Shown one piece after another: positions 15,392-24,949 of a stretch of 34,640 nucleotides of DNA; position 1 is the first letter of the stretch, and each line of letters starts with the position of its first letter. Made by a program: the position numbers and the translations under genes. A model generated the notes under the pieces. It had not been told where the DNA came from, did not search any database, and saw nothing but the letters and a program-made list of their open reading frames with translations. This DNA is from an uncultured Bacilli bacterium (lineage in GTDB: Bacteria > Bacillota_I > Bacilli_A > RF39 > UBA660): positions 1 to 34,640 of the forward strand of contig CANQZN010000003.1 of assembly GCA_947628365.1 (NCBI GenBank). Reading direction: 5' to 3'.

Positions 15392-16114
15392 TTACTTCTT
15401 AGATAATTTAGTTAATTTCTTTAAATGAGAATCGTCTTTATGTTGTAAATAATATTCAGGATTTAACCAAACACTTTTAAAATTTTCCCATTTATTTTTA
15501 CCAGTAAATTTAATTGGTTCTTCTTTTTTATCTTCTACTAAAATATCAATATTTTGGGGAGTAAATATTTCCATTAAATAACTAAGAAGTGTTAGAGCTT
15601 CCATAATTATTGCTGGAAGTAACAAATAGAAATATAAACTAGTTGTTGTCACTTTTTCAATCATTTCCTTAATACCAAGAGGCAAAAATGTTAGTCTATT
15701 CATATCACTAATAAAGAAAGTTGCTACTACTGACATAGCTAAAATCCAAACTTTAGATTTGCCAATTATATTAGATTTAATATTTAAATTACGACGATAT
15801 TTAATAAATTGAACTAAAACAATTAATAATTCAAAAATAATTGGAATTAAAGCATAAGGTGTAATTAAATATAAAACAATAAAGTTAACAATTGTAAATA
15901 ATTTATCAGCAGTTCCATCAAATAAAGCGCCAAAGAAAGTTGATGCTTTAAAATGTCTTGCAAGTATACCATCTATACTATCTGTTAAATAACAAATAAG
16001 TGATAATATACCAGCAGCAAAGCCACCTAAATTATTATAGATGGGCACTAAAATAATTGTTCCGATTACTCTTATTAATGTTAAAAAATTAATTATAAAT
16101 AATTTTAAAGTCAT
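15392..16114 (-). CDS. pgsA: CDP-alcohol phosphatidyltransferase (PgsA-like)
   Basis: The integral membrane protein of about 240 residues has the CDP-alcohol phosphotransferase signature: D-x-x-D-G-x-x-A-R, eight residues, G-x-x-x-D-x-x-x-D, seen as DSIDGILAR then FGALFDGTAD. These aspartates bind the metal ions and CDP-diacylglycerol. The most likely product is phosphatidylglycerophosphate (first committed step of phosphatidylglycerol synthesis), although other alcohol acceptors cannot be excluded. The C-terminal 40 residues form a charged cytoplasmic tail longer than usual. The ORF track starts at a TTG at 16126; GAGGTG spaced four bases from the ATG at 16114 makes that the real start. It follows fmt by 42 bases without a terminator, so the two are probably co-transcribed. 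Confidence 0.85.
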   Translation of the reverse strand: MTLKLFIINFLTLIRVIGTIILVPIYNNLGGFAAGILSLICYLTDSIDGILARHFKASTFFGALFDGTADKLFTIVNFIVLYLITPYALIPIIFELLIVLVQFIKYRRNLNIKSNIIGKSKVWILAMSVVATFFISDMNRLTFLPLGIKEMIEKVTTTSLYFYLLLPAIIMEALTLLSYLMEIFTPQNIDILVEDKKEEPIKFTGKNKWENFKSVWLNPEYYLQHKDDSHLKKLTKLSKK

Positions 16115-16156
16115 AAAACACCTCAAATCAAAGTTACTACTATCTTATCATAAATA

Positions 16157-17068
16157 TTATTTATTTAAAATATCTCTTTTTCCATTTAAATAACTTTTAA
16201 TATCCATTATATTTTTACCAACTGGTTTAATTTTATCAAAATAAATTATTCCATCTTTTGCTCCAATACCTAATTCATTATTTTTCAAATAAATTTTATT
16301 TATCTCACTTTTTTCATTAGTATAATGAGCAGATACTATTTTAACCTCTTCATTATTTATTAAAGTTTTAGTTAAGGGATAAGGACTAAAAGCTCTTATT
16401 TTATTAAATATATTTCTTGCATTATCATTAAAATCTAATACTTCCATATCACTTGTTATTTTAGGAGCATAAGTAGCATCATTATCATTTTGTTTAATTC
16501 TCTTAACATTACCAGTAATAATAGAATTTAAATTTTTAAGTAATAATTCACTACCAATAACACTTAATTTATCATGAATAGTTCCTAAATCATCATTATC
16601 ATTTATAGGTATTCTTTGAATATCTATTATATCCCCTGTATCCATAAATTCATCCATATACATAAGAGTTACACCAGTTTCATCATCACCATTTATAATA
16701 GCCCATTGCATTGGGGCAGCCCCTCTATATTTAGGTAAAATAGATGAATGAATATTGATACAACCATATTTAGGATAATCGATTAATTCTTTCGGAATTA
16801 TTTTACCATAAGCACAAGTTACAATTAGATCAGGTTTAGCATCTATTACAGTCTGATATTCTTTTTTGATACTTTCTGGAGTAAAGACTGGAATATTATT
16901 TTTTTCCGCTAACACTTTAACTGGTGATGGTGTTAGAATTTTTTTTCGACCAACCAAAGCATCTTTATTGGTTACAACTAAAACGACATTAGTATTTTTT
17001 ATTAATACTTCTAAAGGTTTTAAAGAAAACTCTGGCGTTCCCATAAATACTACACGAATATCTTTCAT
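16157..17068 (-). CDS. fmt: Methionyl-tRNA formyltransferase
   Basis: The 303-residue protein has the formyltransferase catalytic set: VVFMGTPEFS at the N-terminus, INIHSSILPKYRGAAP with the catalytic Asn and His (about residues 105-120), and DTGDI with the catalytic Asp near residue 143. The C-terminal OB-like domain that binds the tRNA acceptor (about 205-300) is present though short. It transfers a formyl group from 10-formyl-tetrahydrofolate to initiator Met-tRNA. AGGTGACTAAAT precedes the ATG. It lies downstream of ileS but is separated by a terminator and a TATAAT promoter. A def gene, often next to fmt, is not in the window. Confidence 0.94.
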   Translation of the reverse strand: MKDIRVVFMGTPEFSLKPLEVLIKNTNVVLVVTNKDALVGRKKILTPSPVKVLAEKNNIPVFTPESIKKEYQTVIDAKPDLIVTCAYGKIIPKELIDYPKYGCINIHSSILPKYRGAAPMQWAIINGDDETGVTLMYMDEFMDTGDIIDIQRIPINDNDDLGTIHDKLSVIGSELLLKNLNSIITGNVKRIKQNDNDATYAPKITSDMEVLDFNDNARNIFNKIRAFSPYPLTKTLINNEEVKIVSAHYTNEKSEINKIYLKNNELGIGAKDGIIYFDKIKPVGKNIMDIKSYLNGKRDILNK

Positions 17069-17104
17069 ATTTAGTCACCTAGTAAATATTATAAAATAAA
17101 TTTA

Positions 17105-17136
17105 ATAATAAGAAAAGAGTGTTTTAACTACACTCT
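17105..17136 (-). terminator. Intrinsic terminator of ileS
   Basis: On the minus strand AGAGTG/CACTCT with a nine-base loop is followed by TTTTCTTATT. The stem begins within the ileS stop codon (TAG). Confidence 0.8.
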
Positions 17137-20100
17137 ATTTAGCTTTTTCAATACTTACTAATACTTTAATACCATTAACATTAATTTCTTCTGTAGCATT
17201 ATTATCATTCTTAATTTCTTTAGCTAAAGTTTCATTTTTAATATAATCACTAAATTCATCTAAAACTTTAGTGAATTCTTCACTAGAATAATAAATATTA
17301 ATGCGGTCACTAACATCATAACCATTAGATTTACGCATATTTTGAATTTTAGAAACGAATTCACGAGCATGACCTTCATTAATTAAATCATCTGTTAAAG
17401 TTGTATTTAAAATAATGAATAAGTTATCTAATACCCCAACATTAAAGCCTTCTTTAGAAGAAATCTTAATTTCATACATATCTTTAGTAATTGTTGTATC
17501 TTCAAATTTTACCTCTTTACTAGTTAATTCTTGTAAAGTAGTATTTTGTAAAAAGTTTTCATATTCTTTAATTTTAGAACCGAATAGACGACCTACTTCT
17601 TTATAATTTGGTTTTAGAGTAACATTCATATATTTATTTAAATCATTTTCGGAAATAATTTCTTTAACATTTAATTCTTCAGCAATTAAAGGAATTAAAT
17701 TATTAATTTTTTCATAGACACTTGTTTCAATGATAGCTTCTTTTAATGGTGTTCTTACCTTTATTTTCGCTTCTTCTCTTACCATTCTTCCTAAAGAAAT
17801 TAAATTTCTAACATAATCCATTTTTTCTTCTAGGGCTGTATTTATTAATTCTTCATTGGCAATTGGATAGTTAGCTAGATGAACAGATTCTTCACCAGTT
17901 AAATTACGATACATCTCTTCACTTAAGAAAGGTACAATTGGAGCCATTAATTTAGATAGTCCCACTAAAACTTCATAAGTTGTAATATAAACAGATTTCT
18001 TAGAATTATCTAAAGAACTACCCCAGAAACGATTACGACATCTTCTAATATACCAGTTAGATAAATCTTCAGAAACAAAACTAGTTAAATATTTAACAAC
18101 TTTATTTAAGTCATATTCTTCAAAAGAATTAGTAACATTTTTAACTAAAGTATTATATTTAGATAATAACCATTTATCTATTTCTTCTCTATCATTAACT
18201 GATACATTACATAAATCAGTATCTATACCGTCAACATTAGCATACATACAGAAGAAATTATATGTATTTCTTAGAGGGTTAAAGAATTTTGAATAAACTT
18301 CTTTTAAACCATCAATATCAAATTTTAATGGTGTCCATACTGGTGATACATAAGGTAAGTAAAATCTAACTGTATCTGCCCCATATTCTTTAATTGTTGT
18401 AAATGGTTCAACAATATTACCACGGCTTTTACTCATTTTCTTACCTTCAGCATCAAGTAATAAATCGTTAACTAAAACATTTTTAAATGGACTACAACCT
18501 TTTACAAATACAGAAATAACCATTAAAGTATAGAACCAACCTCTAGTTTGATCTATTCCTTCACAAATAAAGTCAGCTGGAAATTGAGTTTCCCAAAATT
18601 CTTGATTTTCAAATGGATAATGATATTGAGCAAAAGGCATTGAACCTGAGTCAAACCAACAATCTAAAACATCTGGTATTCTCTTCATTTCGCCACCACA
18701 TTTTGGACATTTCAAATAAACATTATCTATATATGGTTTATGTAAATCTAAATCATCACCAAGAGGTTTAGTAGACATTTCCTTTAATTCTTCAATTGAA
18801 CCAACCATATGATTATAGCCACAAGAACATTTGAAGAAAGGAATTGGACTACCCCAATAACGACTTCTTGATACATTCCAATCTTTAGCATTAGCTATCC
18901 AATTAGCAAATCTCTTTTCACCAACATAATCTGGATACCATTTAACACTTTTATTGGCTTCGACCATTTTATCTTTAAAAGCAGATACTTTAACATAATA
19001 ACTTGGCATAGAGTAATAAATAAGTGGTGTATGACAACGCCAACAATGTGGATAATCATGCATTATTTTTTGACGTTTAAATAATTTATTATTAGCTTTT
19101 AAATAATCTACTACTTCTTCATTAACATCGAAAACAAATTTACCTTCCCATAATCCTTCTGTGTAACAACCATCTTTACCTACGGGATTAATTGTTGGTA
19201 ATTCATATTTTCTTCCTACATTAGCATCATCTTCACCAAAAGCTGGAGCAATATGAACAATACCAGTTCCATCTGTCATCGTAACATAATTATCACAAGT
19301 AACATAGAAAGCTTTATCTTTAACATTAATTTCTGGAATTAATTGTTCATATTCAGTATATTCTAAAGTTTTACCCTTAAATGTATCTAATATAGTTGCA
19401 TCTTCTCCTAAAACATTACTAACTAAAGATGTCGCAAGTATAAACTTATTTCCTTTAGACTCTACTAGTGAATAATCTTCATCTGGATTAACACATAACG
19501 CTACATTAGCAATAAGTGTCCATGGTGTTGTTGTCCAAACTAAGAAGTATACATCTTCTCCCTTTTTCTTAAAAGGAACATATACAGTTATAGCTTGTTC
19601 ATTTACATATTCTTGGGCTACTTCATGAGATGCAAGACCAGTTCCACAATGAGGACAATATGGTACAACTCTTGTTCCTTCATAGAATAAGCCTTCTTCA
19701 TAGAATTTCTTTAAAATCCACCATTCAGTTTCAATATATTCATTTTTATATGTTAAATATGGATTTAAAACATCAATAAATTGGCCCATTTTACTTGTTA
19801 AATCAGTGAAAGCACTTTCATTTTCTCTAACACTTTTACGACATTCAGCATTAAATTTATCAACACCTAGGGCTTCAATTTCTTTTTTAGATGAGATACC
19901 TAATTTCTTTTCAACATGATTTTCAATAGGTAATCCATGAGTATCCCAACCTACTTTACGGATAACTTTATATCCTTTCATTACTTTATACTTACAAATA
20001 GAATCTTTTAAATTCTTTGATACCATATGGTGTAATCCTGGAAATCCATTAGCAAATGCTGGGCCATCATAAAAGACAAAAGTTTCACTATCTTTTCTAT

Positions 20101-20206
20101 TTTCAATTTGTCTTTTTGTTATCTCATTAATGTCATGCCAAGAGTCTAAGATACTTTGTTCTACTTCTTGATAAGGTCTTTTGTCAAGTTCTTTAAAATT
20201 TTTCAT
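17135..20206 (-). CDS. ileS: Isoleucyl-tRNA synthetase, long (IleS2-like) form
   Basis: The protein is 1023 residues long. The class Ia HIGH motif appears as PGLHH near residue 57-60, in the context DGPAFANGFPGLHH; KMSKS appears as KKMSKSRGN near residue 590; a large editing domain lies between them. Zinc-type cysteine pairs occur (CPHCG at about 185 and CPKCG in the ~500 region), and the C-terminal part is an extended anticodon-binding region. Length over 1000 residues and the G-x-P-G-x-H-H variant fit the eukaryote-like IleS2 group rather than the ~920-residue IleS1. IleS2 enzymes are often naturally mupirocin-tolerant; that is a family property, not shown here. A T-box leader precedes it. 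Confidence 0.94.
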   Translation of the reverse strand: MKNFKELDKRPYQEVEQSILDSWHDINEITKRQIENRKDSETFVFYDGPAFANGFPGLHHMVSKNLKDSICKYKVMKGYKVIRKVGWDTHGLPIENHVEKKLGISSKKEIEALGVDKFNAECRKSVRENESAFTDLTSKMGQFIDVLNPYLTYKNEYIETEWWILKKFYEEGLFYEGTRVVPYCPHCGTGLASHEVAQEYVNEQAITVYVPFKKKGEDVYFLVWTTTPWTLIANVALCVNPDEDYSLVESKGNKFILATSLVSNVLGEDATILDTFKGKTLEYTEYEQLIPEINVKDKAFYVTCDNYVTMTDGTGIVHIAPAFGEDDANVGRKYELPTINPVGKDGCYTEGLWEGKFVFDVNEEVVDYLKANNKLFKRQKIMHDYPHCWRCHTPLIYYSMPSYYVKVSAFKDKMVEANKSVKWYPDYVGEKRFANWIANAKDWNVSRSRYWGSPIPFFKCSCGYNHMVGSIEELKEMSTKPLGDDLDLHKPYIDNVYLKCPKCGGEMKRIPDVLDCWFDSGSMPFAQYHYPFENQEFWETQFPADFICEGIDQTRGWFYTLMVISVFVKGCSPFKNVLVNDLLLDAEGKKMSKSRGNIVEPFTTIKEYGADTVRFYLPYVSPVWTPLKFDIDGLKEVYSKFFNPLRNTYNFFCMYANVDGIDTDLCNVSVNDREEIDKWLLSKYNTLVKNVTNSFEEYDLNKVVKYLTSFVSEDLSNWYIRRCRNRFWGSSLDNSKKSVYITTYEVLVGLSKLMAPIVPFLSEEMYRNLTGEESVHLANYPIANEELINTALEEKMDYVRNLISLGRMVREEAKIKVRTPLKEAIIETSVYEKINNLIPLIAEELNVKEIISENDLNKYMNVTLKPNYKEVGRLFGSKIKEYENFLQNTTLQELTSKEVKFEDTTITKDMYEIKISSKEGFNVGVLDNLFIILNTTLTDDLINEGHAREFVSKIQNMRKSNGYDVSDRINIYYSSEEFTKVLDEFSDYIKNETLAKEIKNDNNATEEINVNGIKVLVSIEKAK

Positions 20207-20217
20207 AATTACCTACT

Positions 20218-20437
20218 TTCTTTAAATAAAAAAATTCATAACATAAGGACGAGTATTACCCGTTGTACCACCTTATTTTATGAATTTAATTCACCTTTAA
20301 TATGTATAACGCCATAAACGGATTATTTTTAATAATCACTCCCAAGTGATATAAATTAAAATTCCTTTATTAGTTTGCACCAACCACTAACTCTCTTGAA
20401 ATTCCTTTTAATTTACTTGTCTTGTTCAACATTTATA
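20218..20437 (-). promoter_or_regulatory. T-box riboswitch (Ile) controlling ileS
   Basis: On the minus strand the leader has the distal Stem I conserved stretch (GTTAGTGGTTGGTGCAAAC), a specifier ATC (20350-20348) followed by AC, and the T-box core AAGGTGGTACAACGG. A terminator pairs ATAAGG with CCTTAT and ends in T7 before the ileS RBS. Uncharged tRNA-Ile would favour antitermination. The core has AACGG where most have CCGCGG. Confidence 0.92.
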
Positions 20438-20443
20438 CTTTAA

Positions 20444-20472
20444 ATTATATGCAAAATGAATTTAGAAGTCAA
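20444..20472 (-). promoter_or_regulatory. Promoter of the ileS leader
   Basis: TTGACT, 17 bases, TATAAT on the minus strand, placed directly after the stop codon of paralog 2. It is one of the best promoters in the window. Confidence 0.8.
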
Positions 20473-20476
20473 CAAT

Positions 20477-21826
20477 TTATTTTATGATTTTATGATAAAA
20501 GGGATTGTCTATTGTACCTAACCCACTAGATATTGTTTGTAATGATTCGATATAGAAGACTGGTCGAATGGACCAATCATACGTAAAAACACTAATATGT
20601 ATATTGCCTTCTTCAGTCACAAAAAAGCCAACTAAACCACCATGCCAAGTTCCCCATCCAACACGTGACATTGTCCATTCATGTGGACTTGGTGCACTAG
20701 TATCATTTTGACTTAAATGCATCCAACTATCCTTACATTTTGAGTACTCTGATTTGCCAAATTCAGAGCTGCATTTAGCATCATCACCTAGGGCATACGA
20801 ATAATCATGTAAATACATTAAACTTACTTTTCCAGTAAATGTATCTGTCCAATTTCCGGATTCTGTCTTATAGTATAATATTGTTCCTTGTTTATATTTA
20901 TCATTTTCAGCCCATTGTACTTGGTATGCTGTTCCCCCAGCTTCTTGAGTGGATTTTACATACCAGATAGTTGGTTTATTTCCAGCTTCTATATCATATA
21001 ATCCTATTCCCAATTGTTTTGCTCCTAATTCACTATCATATCGCATATTTCCATATAGCCAATCATTATCATCTATCTTATCCTTCCATTCTGTTGTAAT
21101 ATATGATTGATTATCTAAAAAATCAGCACCATTTATTGCTTTAAAGAATACGCTATCCGGCAGTTTAATATCTGTTACATAATCTGTATCCCATTGGTAT
21201 GTTTGATTTAAAGCTTCTTTCTTAATTACTTTTATTCTACCAGATTCTTCTATTCCTATTATTCTGTACATATAATGATCTTTATCGTTTACACATGTGT
21301 CTTTATTACTTGTTCCAAAACAGATGTAATTATTATCTACATCTGTTGCTTGCCCTTGATATCTATACATACCACCTTTTGTTTCATCTGATAAATTATC
21401 TATTGTTTTGATTTTATTTAATTTATCAGAATTACCCATACATTCTTGCATTGTACTTCCATCACAGATAGTGCCTAAGTTTTCTTTTTCATCAAAGTAT
21501 AAATAACAATAAAATGATTTATTACTTTTTACTCCTACTTGATTATTTTTTGTATATAATGCATTTTCTATTTCATTACCGTCTTTATCTAAACATTTAC
21601 TTTTATCTAAATTGAGTTTATATCCTTTGGGAAAATCATTTTCTTCATATTCTTCATATCCATTTTTTGTTTCTTTGTACATTGCAAACATATTATTACT
21701 TATTTCTTGTTTTAATATTACATTATCTAATTTTACTTCTTCTTTTGATTTAAACACTATGACACAAGTTAATATTACTCCTACCAATAAGATTATCACT
21801 AAATATTTCTTGTTAATTATTCTCAT
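20477..21826 (-). CDS. Phase-variable membrane-anchored surface protein, paralog 2
   Basis: The 449-residue paralog keeps the same N-terminus (MRIINKKYLVIILL), membrane helix, paired cysteines ending YCYLYFD, the YICFGTSNKDTC block and YMYRIIGIEESGRIKVIKKEAL. It is the most divergent member: about 25 extra residues with two cysteines (GTICDGSTMQEC) follow the YLYFD block. The C-terminal domain again reads KVSLMYLHDY, WMHLSQND, EWTMSR, a unique segment of about 35 residues, then IRPVFYI. The very end (DNPFYHKIIK) differs from the DPFxIK end of the others. The gene sits between the leuS terminator and the ileS promoter, and no terminator is seen before the ileS leader. Extracytoplasmic; function unknown. 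Confidence 0.85.
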   Translation of the reverse strand: MRIINKKYLVIILLVGVILTCVIVFKSKEEVKLDNVILKQEISNNMFAMYKETKNGYEEYEENDFPKGYKLNLDKSKCLDKDGNEIENALYTKNNQVGVKSNKSFYCYLYFDEKENLGTICDGSTMQECMGNSDKLNKIKTIDNLSDETKGGMYRYQGQATDVDNNYICFGTSNKDTCVNDKDHYMYRIIGIEESGRIKVIKKEALNQTYQWDTDYVTDIKLPDSVFFKAINGADFLDNQSYITTEWKDKIDDNDWLYGNMRYDSELGAKQLGIGLYDIEAGNKPTIWYVKSTQEAGGTAYQVQWAENDKYKQGTILYYKTESGNWTDTFTGKVSLMYLHDYSYALGDDAKCSSEFGKSEYSKCKDSWMHLSQNDTSAPSPHEWTMSRVGWGTWHGGLVGFFVTEEGNIHISVFTYDWSIRPVFYIESLQTISSGLGTIDNPFYHKIIK

Positions 21827-21855
21827 AAAATAACTCTCCTTTATTTTATAAGATA

Positions 21856-21881
21856 ATTATATATTACCCCCCCGGTGTCAA
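21856..21881 (-). promoter_or_regulatory. Poly-G (G7) spacer promoter of paralog 2, predicted phase-variable
   Basis: The minus strand has the same TTGACA-CC-G(n)-TAATA-TATAAT block as the other paralogs, but with seven G residues (C7 at 21867-21873 on the plus strand), giving a 14-base spacer. The one-base difference between otherwise near-identical copies is itself evidence that tract length changes. Confidence 0.8.
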
Positions 21882-21888
21882 GTTTAAC

Positions 21889-21920
21889 TTAAAAAAATGT
21901 TGAGAATAACTTCCAACATT
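21889..21920 (-). terminator. Intrinsic terminator of leuS
   Basis: On the minus strand AATGTTG/CAACATT with an 11-base loop is followed by seven T residues. It begins right after the leuS stop and ends about eight bases before the paralog 2 -35 box. Confidence 0.85.
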
Positions 21921-21922
21921 TT

Positions 21923-24316
21923 TTACTTAACAACAATATTAACAATTTTATTTGGAACAACAATAGTTTTAACTATTTCTTTTCCTTCGATATGTCTTTG
22001 AACATTTTCTTCTTTTAAAGCTTTTTCGATAACACTATCTTTATCTTCATCCAAATTAATTTCAATTGATGCTCTTAACTTACCATTAACTTGAACACCT
22101 ATTTCAATAGTATCATCTATTGTTTTACTTTCGTCATATTTTGGCCATGGTTCATAGGCAATTGTCTTATTATGTCCCAACTTTTCCCAAATTTCTTCTG
22201 TAATAAATGGTGCAATTGGATTTAATAGTTTTATGAAATCTTCAGCCATATATTTTGGATATTTATCTTCTTTAGTAACAGCATTAATAAAAATCATCAT
22301 TTGACTTATTGCGGTATTGAAATTTAAACTTTCAAAATCTTCAGTAACTTTTTTTATTGTCTTATGGTAAATTTTTTCTAGATTTTTATTATCTTCATCT
22401 GTTATTTTATTTTCATTTACATATAAATTCCATACTTTATCTAAGAATTTTTTAGAACCAATAACACCATTATTATTCCAAGGTTTATCTGCTTGTAAAG
22501 GTCCCATAAACATTTCATAAAATCTTAATGTATCAGCACCATATTCATTAACTATATCATTTGGGTTAACTGAATATTCTGGATATCTTTTACCCATTTT
22601 AATACCATTAGATCCTAAAATCATACCTTGATGAACTAATTTTTTAAATGGTTCTTTTACTGGTACTAATCCTTTATCATATAAGTAATTATTCCACATT
22701 CTTGAATATAATAAATGACCAACAGCGTGTTCTGGACCACCAACATATAAATCAACTGGCATCCAATGTTCTAGTAATTTATAACTAGCAAATTCTTTAT
22801 CATTATGAGGATCAATATATCTTAAGAAATACCAAGAAGAACCAGCTGAACCAGGCATTGTAGATGTTTCTCTTACACCTTTAATACCATCTATAGATAC
22901 ATTTAACCAATCAGTTGCTTTTTGTAATGGTGATTCACCAGTTTTAGATGGTGAATAGTCAGCAAGTTCAGGTAAAATAAGAGGTAAATCTTTATCATCT
23001 AAGGCAACATCTTTACCATTTTCCAAATGAACAATTGGAATAGGTTCTCCCCAATATCTTTGACGAGCAAATATCCACTCTCTTAAACGATAATTAACTT
23101 TTTTACGACCAACTTTTTTTTCTTCTAAAAATTCTAACATTTTATTAATGGCATCTTCTTTATTTAAACCATTTAAAAATTCAGAATTAATATGAGTTCC
23201 ATCGCCAGTAAAGGCTTCTTTAGTAATATCTCCACCCTCTAGAACTTGAATAATAGGAATATTATATTTAATTGCAAAAGCATAATCTCTATCATCATGT
23301 GCTGGTACTGCCATTATTGCTCCTGTACCATAACTTTTTAAAACATAATCACTTATATAAATTGGAATATTTTGATTATTAACAGGATTAATAGCATAAG
23401 CCCCAGTAAAGACACCAGTTTTTTCTTTATTAAGTTCAGTTCTTTCTAAATCTGATTTACTAGCGCATATCTTTTTATATTCTTGCACTTCTTTAAGTTT
23501 ATCTTTAGTTGTAATTTTATCTACTAATTCATGTTCTGGTGCTAAAACACAATATGTTGCTCCGAATAAAGTATCACATCTAGTTGTAAATACAGTAAAA
23601 TCATATGGAGTATCTAAAACTTTAAAGATAACTTCTGCTCCAATACTTTTACCAATCCAATTTCTTTGAATTTCCTTAGTAGACTCTGGCCAATCCACCT
23701 CATCAAGACCTGCAAGTAATCTTTCAGCATATTTAGGAATATCAATAACCCATTGTTTCATATTTTTACGAACAACAGGAAATCCTCCTCTTTCACTTTT
23801 ACCATCAATAACTTCATCATTAGATAAAACTGTACCTAATTCTTCACACCAATTTACTGGCATATCAATATATTTACATAAACCATCTTCATATAATTTT
23901 TTAAATATCCATTGAGTCCATTTATAATAATCAGGAGAAGATGTTGATATTTCTCTATCCCAATCATAAGAAAAGCCTAACATTTTTAATTGACTTTTAA
24001 ATGTTTCAATATTTTCATTGGTAAATTTAGCGGGATGATTACCTGTTTTTATCGCATATTGTTCAGCAGGTAATCCAAAAGAATCAAATCCCATTGGATG
24101 AAGAACATTATATCCTTGCATTCTTTTCATCCGACAAACTATATCAGTTGCAGTATATCCTTCTGGATGACCAGCATGTAATCCTACTCCTGATGGATAT
24201 GGAAACATATCTAAACAATAATACTTAGGGCGATTAAAATCATTAATATCGGTTTTAAATGTCTTATTTTCTTCCCAATATTTTTGCCATTTCTTTTCTA
24301 TTTCTTTAGTATTCAT
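21923..24316 (-). CDS. leuS: Leucyl-tRNA synthetase
   Basis: The class Ia synthetase of about 797 residues has the HIGH motif as HAGH ([11 protein letters not shown], about residue 40) and the editing domain [12 protein letters not shown] near residue 245. The tRNA-facing region includes [14 protein letters not shown] and [13 protein letters not shown]. The signature KMSKS loop is replaced by KMGKR ([15 protein letters not shown], about 575), a variant I recall in several Firmicutes LeuRS enzymes, keeping the first Lys. The ORF track starts at 24325; the ATG at 24316 ([10 protein letters not shown]) matches the usual family start, though AAAGG is 11 bases away. It overlaps the preceding small membrane gene and shares its T-box leader. 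It ends in a strong terminator. Confidence 0.95.
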   Translation of the reverse strand: MNTKEIEKKWQKYWEENKTFKTDINDFNRPKYYCLDMFPYPSGVGLHAGHPEGYTATDIVCRMKRMQGYNVLHPMGFDSFGLPAEQYAIKTGNHPAKFTNENIETFKSQLKMLGFSYDWDREISTSSPDYYKWTQWIFKKLYEDGLCKYIDMPVNWCEELGTVLSNDEVIDGKSERGGFPVVRKNMKQWVIDIPKYAERLLAGLDEVDWPESTKEIQRNWIGKSIGAEVIFKVLDTPYDFTVFTTRCDTLFGATYCVLAPEHELVDKITTKDKLKEVQEYKKICASKSDLERTELNKEKTGVFTGAYAINPVNNQNIPIYISDYVLKSYGTGAIMAVPAHDDRDYAFAIKYNIPIIQVLEGGDITKEAFTGDGTHINSEFLNGLNKEDAINKMLEFLEEKKVGRKKVNYRLREWIFARQRYWGEPIPIVHLENGKDVALDDKDLPLILPELADYSPSKTGESPLQKATDWLNVSIDGIKGVRETSTMPGSAGSSWYFLRYIDPHNDKEFASYKLLEHWMPVDLYVGGPEHAVGHLLYSRMWNNYLYDKGLVPVKEPFKKLVHQGMILGSNGIKMGKRYPEYSVNPNDIVNEYGADTLRFYEMFMGPLQADKPWNNNGVIGSKKFLDKVWNLYVNENKITDEDNKNLEKIYHKTIKKVTEDFESLNFNTAISQMMIFINAVTKEDKYPKYMAEDFIKLLNPIAPFITEEIWEKLGHNKTIAYEPWPKYDESKTIDDTIEIGVQVNGKLRASIEINLDEDKDSVIEKALKEENVQRHIEGKEIVKTIVVPNKIVNIVVK

Positions 24317-24701
24317 TTTTATCATAACCTTTCTTAACTAAATATCTGCCAAATAATTCATATAATGAATAAATGAGGGCAAATAATAAAATAAAACTAA
24401 TTATTAATTGTAATATTATATGAACTTTTAAAAGTAAAACTGATATTGCTACAATAGAGATAATTAATGCATTAATTAATGACACTGCTAACAATATTTT
24501 TTTATTTAAGAGCCTTTCTTTTTTTAATTTAAACTTACCTACTAAGTAACTAATTTCAGTTAAATCTTGTCTTTTTTTCTTCTTCTTTTTCTTTTTATTT
24601 AAACTATATAAATAACTTAATTTAATAAAGATATAATCAAATAAAAAGATAACAATAAATAAAATACAAAATAATATTAATCCTGCTTCTAATTTAGTCA
24701 T
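24306..24701 (-). CDS. Small membrane protein co-transcribed with leuS behind the Leu T-box
   Basis: The 131-residue product is unrecognised. It has one N-terminal helix (about 6-34), a strongly basic cytosolic stretch with eight consecutive lysines (about 36-44) and a further basic segment, then two helices (about 68-90 and 94-115) and a charged tail. An excellent AAGGAGG site lies four bases before the ATG. It is the first gene after the Leu T-box, and its end overlaps the leuS start by 11-20 bases. Both genes should therefore respond to uncharged tRNA-Leu. The polylysine face could bind anionic lipids or nucleic acid; this is a guess from charge alone. Confidence 0.75.
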   Translation of the reverse strand: MTKLEAGLILFCILFIVIFLFDYIFIKLSYLYSLNKKKKKKKKRQDLTEISYLVGKFKLKKERLLNKKILLAVSLINALIISIVAISVLLLKVHIILQLIISFILLFALIYSLYELFGRYLVKKGYDKNEY

Positions 24702-24719
24702 AAAACCTCCTTATAAAAT

Positions 24720-24912
24720 AAAAAAGGTAATACCTAAAGGGCGAATTATCGCGGTACCACCTTTTTTTCTCTCTTTTATCTTTAATGGGACTAACCAACA
24801 AAATATCCAAAAGCAAGTTCATAACTATGATATATTAGTTTTCATCAACCACTAACTTTCTTTAAAATATCATTATTATTACTACTCTTTTTTCACCTAT
24901 TTTTTTCCTTTA
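24720..24912 (-). promoter_or_regulatory. T-box riboswitch (Leu) controlling the small membrane gene and leuS
   Basis: On the minus strand the leader shows the Stem I stretch GTTAGTGGTTGATGAAAAC, a CTT (Leu) specifier in GAACTTGC (24817-24815), the canonical core AAGGTGGTACCGCG near 24763-24750 and a terminator pairing AAAGGTGG-side sequence with ACCTTTTTT. It ends just before the RBS of the 131-residue gene. Confidence 0.93.
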
Positions 24913-24920
24913 TTAGCCTT

Positions 24921-24949
24921 ATTATATTAGATTTCGCCAATATATTCAA
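24921..24949 (-). promoter_or_regulatory. Promoter of the Leu T-box transcript
   Basis: TTGAAT, 17 bases, TATAAT on the minus strand. The -35 and spacer lie within the last codons of the GH31 gene, so no intergenic terminator separates GH31 from this unit. Confidence 0.65.

Noticed and set aside
24585-24605. Lysine-codon A-run in the 131-residue gene as a slippage or phase-variation site
   Set aside because: The tract is a mixture of AAA and AAG codons, interrupted every few bases, so it is a poor slippage substrate.
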